Shown here: positions 63,113-64,000 of the stretch, piece by piece
Position numbering within the stretch: the first letter of the stretch is position 1
Layout of the letters: each line of letters starts with the position of its first letter
NCBI GenBank assembly: GCA_017415025.1
Contig: JAFQJH010000014.1
Coordinates: 46,846-110,845, forward strand
DNA from: Clostridia bacterium
GTDB lineage: Bacteria > Bacillota > Clostridia > Oscillospirales > Acutalibacteraceae
DNA: 64,000 bases
Direction: 5' to 3'
Program-made: the position numbers and the translations under genes
Notes under the pieces: generated by a model
Told to the model about the DNA's origin: nothing
What the model saw: the letters and a program-made list of their open reading frames with translations, nothing else
Database searches by the model: none

Positions 63113-63682
63113 ATGGAGAAAAAAGAATTTCAAAAGATAGTCAGAACAAGACTGAAAAAAGAAGGATTCATGGTTAAAGGTAATTATGCTCATAAGATTT
63201 TAGATGATGATTACCTTATTGGTGTTGAGATGGATCACCATCCGTTTTGTAAAGGATATTTTATATACTATGGCGTTATTTATTTACCGGATGATATAAA
63301 ATTTCCGCCATTTAAAGGCTTTTTTGATTGGCGCAATCGATTTGATTTTACCAAAGATCCGAAAGATGATTTGAATAATTATCCGTTAGAAGAACACATT
63401 AACGGATTCATAGATTATGACGAAGATTCTTTAGAAAGATATTTCGAATATGATATTAGAACAGGGGAAGATTTAGCAATCCAATTGGATATTAATATCA
63501 AAAAAAAATTATCTTCAGTTTATGATAAAGAATTTGCATTAAATATTTATCGTGATAATACGGATTCTTTGGCAAGACTCCCAGAATTGACCGTAGCAAA
63601 AATTTTAGACCTGTATGATATCGACAGAGATAAAATTAACAGTTACAGGAAAAGCAAAGGCTTTACAAAGTATGATTTTTAG
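63113..63682 (+). CDS. Uncharacterised DUF4304-like protein
   Basis: 189 aa, hydrophilic and rich in Asp, Lys, Tyr and Phe. The N-terminal EFQKIVRTRLKKEGFMVKGNYAHKILDDDYLIGVEMDHH resembles the start of DUF4304 proteins. ATG 63113 follows TTGGTGG. It is more A/T-rich than valS and lies alone between repeat elements, as with the orphan at 11655. No function known. Confidence 0.6.
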   Translation: MEKKEFQKIVRTRLKKEGFMVKGNYAHKILDDDYLIGVEMDHHPFCKGYFIYYGVIYLPDDIKFPPFKGFFDWRNRFDFTKDPKDDLNNYPLEEHINGFIDYDEDSLERYFEYDIRTGEDLAIQLDINIKKKLSSVYDKEFALNIYRDNTDSLARLPELTVAKILDLYDIDRDKINSYRKSKGFTKYDF

Positions 63683-63743
63683 GAAGTAATAAGAAGACAG
63701 GGGACGACCTCTGTGTTTGACAAAATAAAACCAAATAATTAAA

Positions 63744-63785
63744 AAAGCCGTAGCAGTTCAAATTCCTGCTACGGCTTAATTTCTG
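63744..63785 (+). terminator. Terminator of the 'GCCGTAGCAG' family
   Basis: AAAGCCGTAGCAG, TTCAAATTC loop, CTGCTACGGCTT. Nearly identical to that after valS. Confidence 0.8.
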
Positions 63786-63849
63786 CGCTGTATGAGAAAA
63801 TTTACCGCCGAACGGTAGGGGACGGCGCCTCGACGTCCCGTTAAATCAG

Positions 63850-64000
63850 CACAAATTTTAATTTGTCGGGGAGAAATAAAAAGTCAGTAGAACAATGGCG
63901 CCCCTGAAAGGGGAGCTGGCACGACGAAGTCGTGACTGAGGGGTTCGTTGCGAAGCAACGAGAAAAACAAGATAAATCAAAGAACTTTGTGGTCGCTTAC
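63850..64000. repeat. Intergenic repeat, header plus start of module B (copy 3), runs off the window
   Basis: AAATTTTAATTTGTCGGGGAGAAATAAAAAGTCAGTAGAACAATGGCGCCCCTG and onward through GTTGCGAAGCAACGAG to GGTCGCTTAC at the edge, almost base for base as at 50,920-51,070. Confidence 0.85.

Overview
The window reads as one chromosomal stretch of a strictly anaerobic, fermentative, Gram-positive gut-type Clostridia, most likely Oscillospiraceae/Ruminococcaceae. The evidence is a Firmicutes-type division and cell-wall cluster, MurE with the DNPR motif of meso-diaminopimelate enzymes, pyruvate formate-lyase and acetate kinase fermentation genes, a T-box before valS, strong Shine-Dalgarno sites, sigma-A promoters with TGn-extended -10 elements, and many plant- or host-glycan hydrolases. 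No rRNA, CRISPR array or complete insertion sequence was seen. The species assignment is inference.

Layout. 1-11.5 kb: division and cell-wall cluster (PASTA transpeptidase-murE-murF-mraY-ftsW-murG-murA-divIB-ftsZ), all on +. 11.6-13.4 kb: an orphan membrane-anchored protein and a repeat-filled gap with gene remnants. 13.4-19.7 kb: a domain-swapped GH3 enzyme, an aldo/keto reductase and a GPH-type transporter with a long charged tail. 19.8-30.1 kb: a CofE-like ligase, a YbaK deacylase, a YkgJ protein, a tandem flavodoxin-fold protein, pflA/pflB under a ZTP-type riboswitch, tmcAL facing ackA, and a YaiI/YqxD protein. 30.2-32.9 kb: GH95 enzyme. 33.0-35.7 kb: a compact restriction-modification operon with its own ribbon-helix-helix regulator. 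36-40.4 kb: a polytopic membrane protein with a cupin, an MGMT-like protein and three uncharacterised genes. 40.5-45.2 kb: a hairpin array, tRNA-Ser(CGA) and a three-subunit NuoE/NuoF/NfnB-like complex resembling the Stn ferredoxin-dependent transhydrogenase. 45.2-49.6 kb: small membrane proteins, a GHL10 lipoprotein, and an RNA-dense stretch. 49.6-56.4 kb: a secreted phosphoesterase and a two-gene GH2 operon. 56.5-63.7 kb: a YlmH-like S4 protein, GDPD, a DapA-family aldolase, TetR, T-box-valS, and a DUF4304-like orphan.

The most unusual part is 47.9-49.55 kb. It holds a probable 6S RNA, then a roughly 610-nt stand-alone transcript with a near-perfect promoter, then a second, oppositely oriented rod-shaped RNA with its own consensus promoter and UUCG-capped terminator. 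The 610-nt transcript carries a 16-codon ORF followed by six units about 50 nt apart. Each unit has an SD-like GTGAGT core, and four of the six carry an AUG followed by two codons and a stop. This looks like an array of start-stop minigenes or protein/RNA binding sites. I do not recognise it as a described family.

A second theme is intergenic repeats. Multi-hairpin modules (here called A and B) recur at 12.4-13.1, 37.7-38.0, 50.9-51.55 and 63.85-64.0 kb with fragments elsewhere, and a nearly identical 'GCCGTAGCAG' terminator recurs after unrelated genes.
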